NCBI GenBank assembly: GCA_035402725.1
Contig: DAONDU010000136.1
Location: forward strand, 1-6,947
Length of the DNA stretch: 6,947 nucleotides
DNA from: UPXZ01 sp035402725
GTDB taxonomy: Bacteria > Bacteroidota > Bacteroidia > Bacteroidales > Paludibacteraceae
Direction of reading: 5' to 3'
Part shown: piece by piece, positions 5,453-6,947 of the stretch
Layout: every line of letters begins with the position of its first letter
Numbering within the stretch: position 1 is the first letter of the stretch
The notes under the pieces: model-generated
What the model was told of the DNA's origin: nothing
Seen by the model: the letters and a program-made list of their open reading frames with translations, nothing else
Database searches by the model: none
Position numbers and translations under genes: made by a program

Positions 5453-6322
5453 TTAGAAATTTATCTGTAAGGTCATACCTACCGGACGGTCGGTGATACC
5501 GGGATATTTTTTTGTTTCCATATAGGGTTTCAGCTGTATATTCACCTGATTTTTCCTTAAATCCTGCATATACATGTTATTTACCTTGGCAACTTTTACC
5601 GCATCAACTATCGACCAAATATATGTTGCTATCATGGATACACCGCCAACAATAAATAATCCAACCCCTATTTCGCTGTTGTTATTGTAATTAGGGGAGG
5701 GGTAACTGTCATAATCATAGTAATATTCGCCTTGTGCTATTGCCAGGCCGGATAAGCAAACCAGATAGCTGGCGGCATAACCACCGAGAAATCCAAATCC
5801 GCGACCAATTTCACCACTGAGCATCTGACCAAGGCCGGGGACGAAAAATGATGCTATTCCAGCCACCGAAGGATTGTAAGGGTCACCGGGATGGGGGACG
5901 TACATGGATGAATTGTAATATAATTTGTTGATTTTATATTTTTGTCCCATTTGTACAGGCTCTGTCCTTATGTCCTCATTCCGGGGTTCATTGACAAATC
6001 TTTCTTCCCTGATTTCAATGTGTTTTTTTACCGGAACATCATTGATGTATTCAATATCATCTGTTGAAGGATTTTCTTCATTCACGTTATATTGTTGTAC
6101 AAATCCATTGTGAAAACGAATTTCGTGGACTTTGAATTTTTCAAGTACATAGTCAGGGCCGTCGGGATTTTCCTGAGCTTTGTATTTAATTCCATTCGTA
6201 CCAATTTCCGATATCTTTGAGAGAATTTGAGTGCCGTTTTTAAGAACAATTGTATCCTGAGCTTTCAGTCCGGATGTCAAGGCAAAAAACATTGAAATAA
6301 TGAAGAAAAAATGTTTATTCAT
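5453..6322 (-). CDS. Exported protein, periplasmic domain plus DUF5683-like membrane region, function unknown
   Basis: This 289-residue protein has a clear signal peptide (hydrophobic residues 5-18, likely cut after LKA, near residue 21). Next comes a small domain, DTIVLKNGTQILSKISEIG to about residue 75, with NPDGPDYVLEKFKVHEIRF. That pattern recurs at the N terminus of many exported Bacteroidota proteins. A charged linker follows (about 80-150). The region PSVAGIASFFVPGLGQMLSG, then a Gly-rich hydrophobic stretch (about 151-197), and a second hydrophobic helix (about 218-240) ending IWSIVDAVKVAKVNN resemble DUF5683/TM2-like small membrane domains. The tail ends VGMTLQINF. I infer an envelope membrane protein facing the periplasm; no function is known to me. 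It follows pheS by 80 bases with no clear terminator between, so partial cotranscription is possible. Its own hairpin terminator follows. Domain assignment is by eye. Confidence 0.75.
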   Translation of the reverse strand: MNKHFFFIISMFFALTSGLKAQDTIVLKNGTQILSKISEIGTNGIKYKAQENPDGPDYVLEKFKVHEIRFHNGFVQQYNVNEENPSTDDIEYINDVPVKKHIEIREERFVNEPRNEDIRTEPVQMGQKYKINKLYYNSSMYVPHPGDPYNPSVAGIASFFVPGLGQMLSGEIGRGFGFLGGYAASYLVCLSGLAIAQGEYYYDYDSYPSPNYNNNSEIGVGLFIVGGVSMIATYIWSIVDAVKVAKVNNMYMQDLRKNQVNIQLKPYMETKKYPGITDRPVGMTLQINF

Positions 6323-6332
6323 AAGAGACTAC

Positions 6333-6345
6333 TTTAATGGTTTAT
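6333..6345 (-). promoter_or_regulatory. Shared leader element ATAAACCATTAAA before the DUF5683-like gene
   Basis: This is the second copy of the 13-base sequence seen before the lipoprotein gene, again exactly 10 bases upstream of the ATG. The 10 spacer bases themselves differ (GTAGTCTCTT here, ACATTCAACC there), so the match is not simply a duplicated gene start. Confidence 0.4.
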
Positions 6346-6402
6346 GATTATATAATGTATGTAAACTCTCAAATTATTGATTTCTGAAAAGAAACTACAT
6401 CC

Positions 6403-6947
6403 CTAAAATGCGCTTGTGAATTCTTCCAGGAATCGTACGTCGTTTTCCGAGAACAAGCGAAGGTCTTTAACCTGATATTTAAGGTTGGTAATGCGTTCTA
6501 CCCCCATACCAAAGGCATAACCGGAATAAATCTTCGAATCGATGCCGCAGTTATCCAGTACATTCGGATCAACCATACCGCATCCAAGGATTTCGACCCA
6601 GCCGGTATGTTTGCAGAAAGCGCAGCCTTCGCCACCGCACAAATTACACGAAATATCCATTTCGGCACTTGGCTCGGTAAATGGGAAATAGGAGGGACGC
6701 AGACGGATTTTGGTATCCGGCCCGAACATTTCCTTTGCAAAATAAAGCAAAGCCTGTTTCAAATCAGCAAACGAAACATTTTTATCAATATAAAGTCCTT
6801 CTACCTGATGAAAAAAACAATGCGCGCGGTATGAGATGGCTTCGTTGCGGTAAACACGTCCCGGGAAGATCATCCGGATAGGCGGCTTTTGAGAGGACAT
6901 CACGTGTGTCTGAACCGATGAAGTATGAGTACGAAGCAAAATGTCCG
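6403..6947 (-). CDS. pheS: Phenylalanine-tRNA ligase alpha subunit, C-terminal part (5' end outside window)
   Basis: The frame is open to the right edge and ends with TAG (complement of 6403-6405), giving about the last 180 residues of PheS. With PheT it forms the alpha2-beta2 class II enzyme that charges tRNA-Phe in the cytosol. Visible are DILLRTHTSSVQ, motif 2 (PGRVYRNEAISYRAH, then FHQVEG), the Phe-pocket stretch YFPFTEPSAEMD, LGCGMVDPNVL, and motif 3 with GMGVERITNLKY. Between FTEPSAEMD and the WVEILGCG strand is a cysteine cluster, CNLCGGEG-CAFCKHTG, of zinc-ribbon type that E. coli PheS lacks. It is common in Bacteroidota PheS as far as I know. The TTG at 6937-6939 is an internal Leu codon, not a start. 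The C terminus DLRLFSENDVRFLEEF is typical, so the 3' end is intact. pheT is not next to it on the downstream side. Confidence 0.95.
   Translation of the reverse strand, partial: DILLRTHTSSVQTHVMSSQKPPIRMIFPGRVYRNEAISYRAHCFFHQVEGLYIDKNVSFADLKQALLYFAKEMFGPDTKIRLRPSYFPFTEPSAEMDISCNLCGGEGCAFCKHTGWVEILGCGMVDPNVLDNCGIDSKIYSGYAFGMGVERITNLKYQVKDLRLFSENDVRFLEEFTSAF

Noticed and set aside
6370..6402. Possible promoter (TAATTTG) or pheS terminator (TTTCT-GAAA-AGAAA) between pheS and the DUF5683-like gene
   Set aside because: The promoter match is one base short with no minus-33 box, and the hairpin has only 5 bp without a T run; neither is convincing.
6498..6881. Frames on both strands within pheS
   Set aside because: pheS is unmistakable in its own frame; the others are shadows of it.
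1..6947. tRNA or rRNA genes, CRISPR array, insertion sequence, defence or toxin-antitoxin system
   Set aside because: No cloverleaf, regularly spaced repeats, transposase or terminal repeats were seen; nearly all sequence is accounted for by housekeeping and envelope genes.

Overview
The window looks like ordinary chromosome from a member of the Bacteroidota, most likely the order Bacteroidales. It is AT-rich. It carries the promoter type of that phylum (minus-7 box TAnnTTTG, minus-33 box TTTG) at four places, a zinc-free type-B ribosomal protein L31, a PheS with a cysteine-rich insertion, and lipoprotein and exported-protein genes whose starts lack a Shine-Dalgarno sequence. Genus cannot be settled from this sequence.

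Layout, left to right. On the plus strand are the 3' end of an ABC transporter ATPase gene and, overlapping it by ATGA, its ABC-2/NatB-type permease (3-1660). They run into a hairpin terminator (1663-1693) shared with the convergent gene rpmH. All other genes are on the minus strand, so they are transcribed right to left: the 3' end of pheS (6403-6947), an exported membrane-associated protein resembling DUF5683 (5453-6322), truA (4612-5394 or a shorter form), rpmE2 (4181-4438), a lipoprotein of two tandem related domains (2929-4023), fabG (2032-2778) and rpmH (1727-1885). rpmH has only 52 codons.

The minus-strand genes are mostly separate transcription units, not an operon. Hairpin terminators follow the DUF5683-like gene, rpmE2, the lipoprotein gene and rpmH, and promoter boxes sit directly upstream of truA, rpmE2, fabG and rpmH. 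The functions are housekeeping: translation (L34, L31, TruA tRNA modification, PheS charging), fatty acid synthesis (FabG) and cell envelope (ABC exporter, lipoprotein, exported protein). No mobile element, CRISPR array, tRNA, rRNA or defence system is visible, and I find no convincing new multi-gene system. No gene-free stretch exceeds about 175 bases.

The most notable details are small. An identical 13-base element lies exactly 10 bases before the ATG of both exported-protein genes. A promoter box inside the apparent 5' end of truA suggests a shorter, leaderless GTG-started protein. A near-perfect palindrome abuts the minus-33 box of rpmE2.
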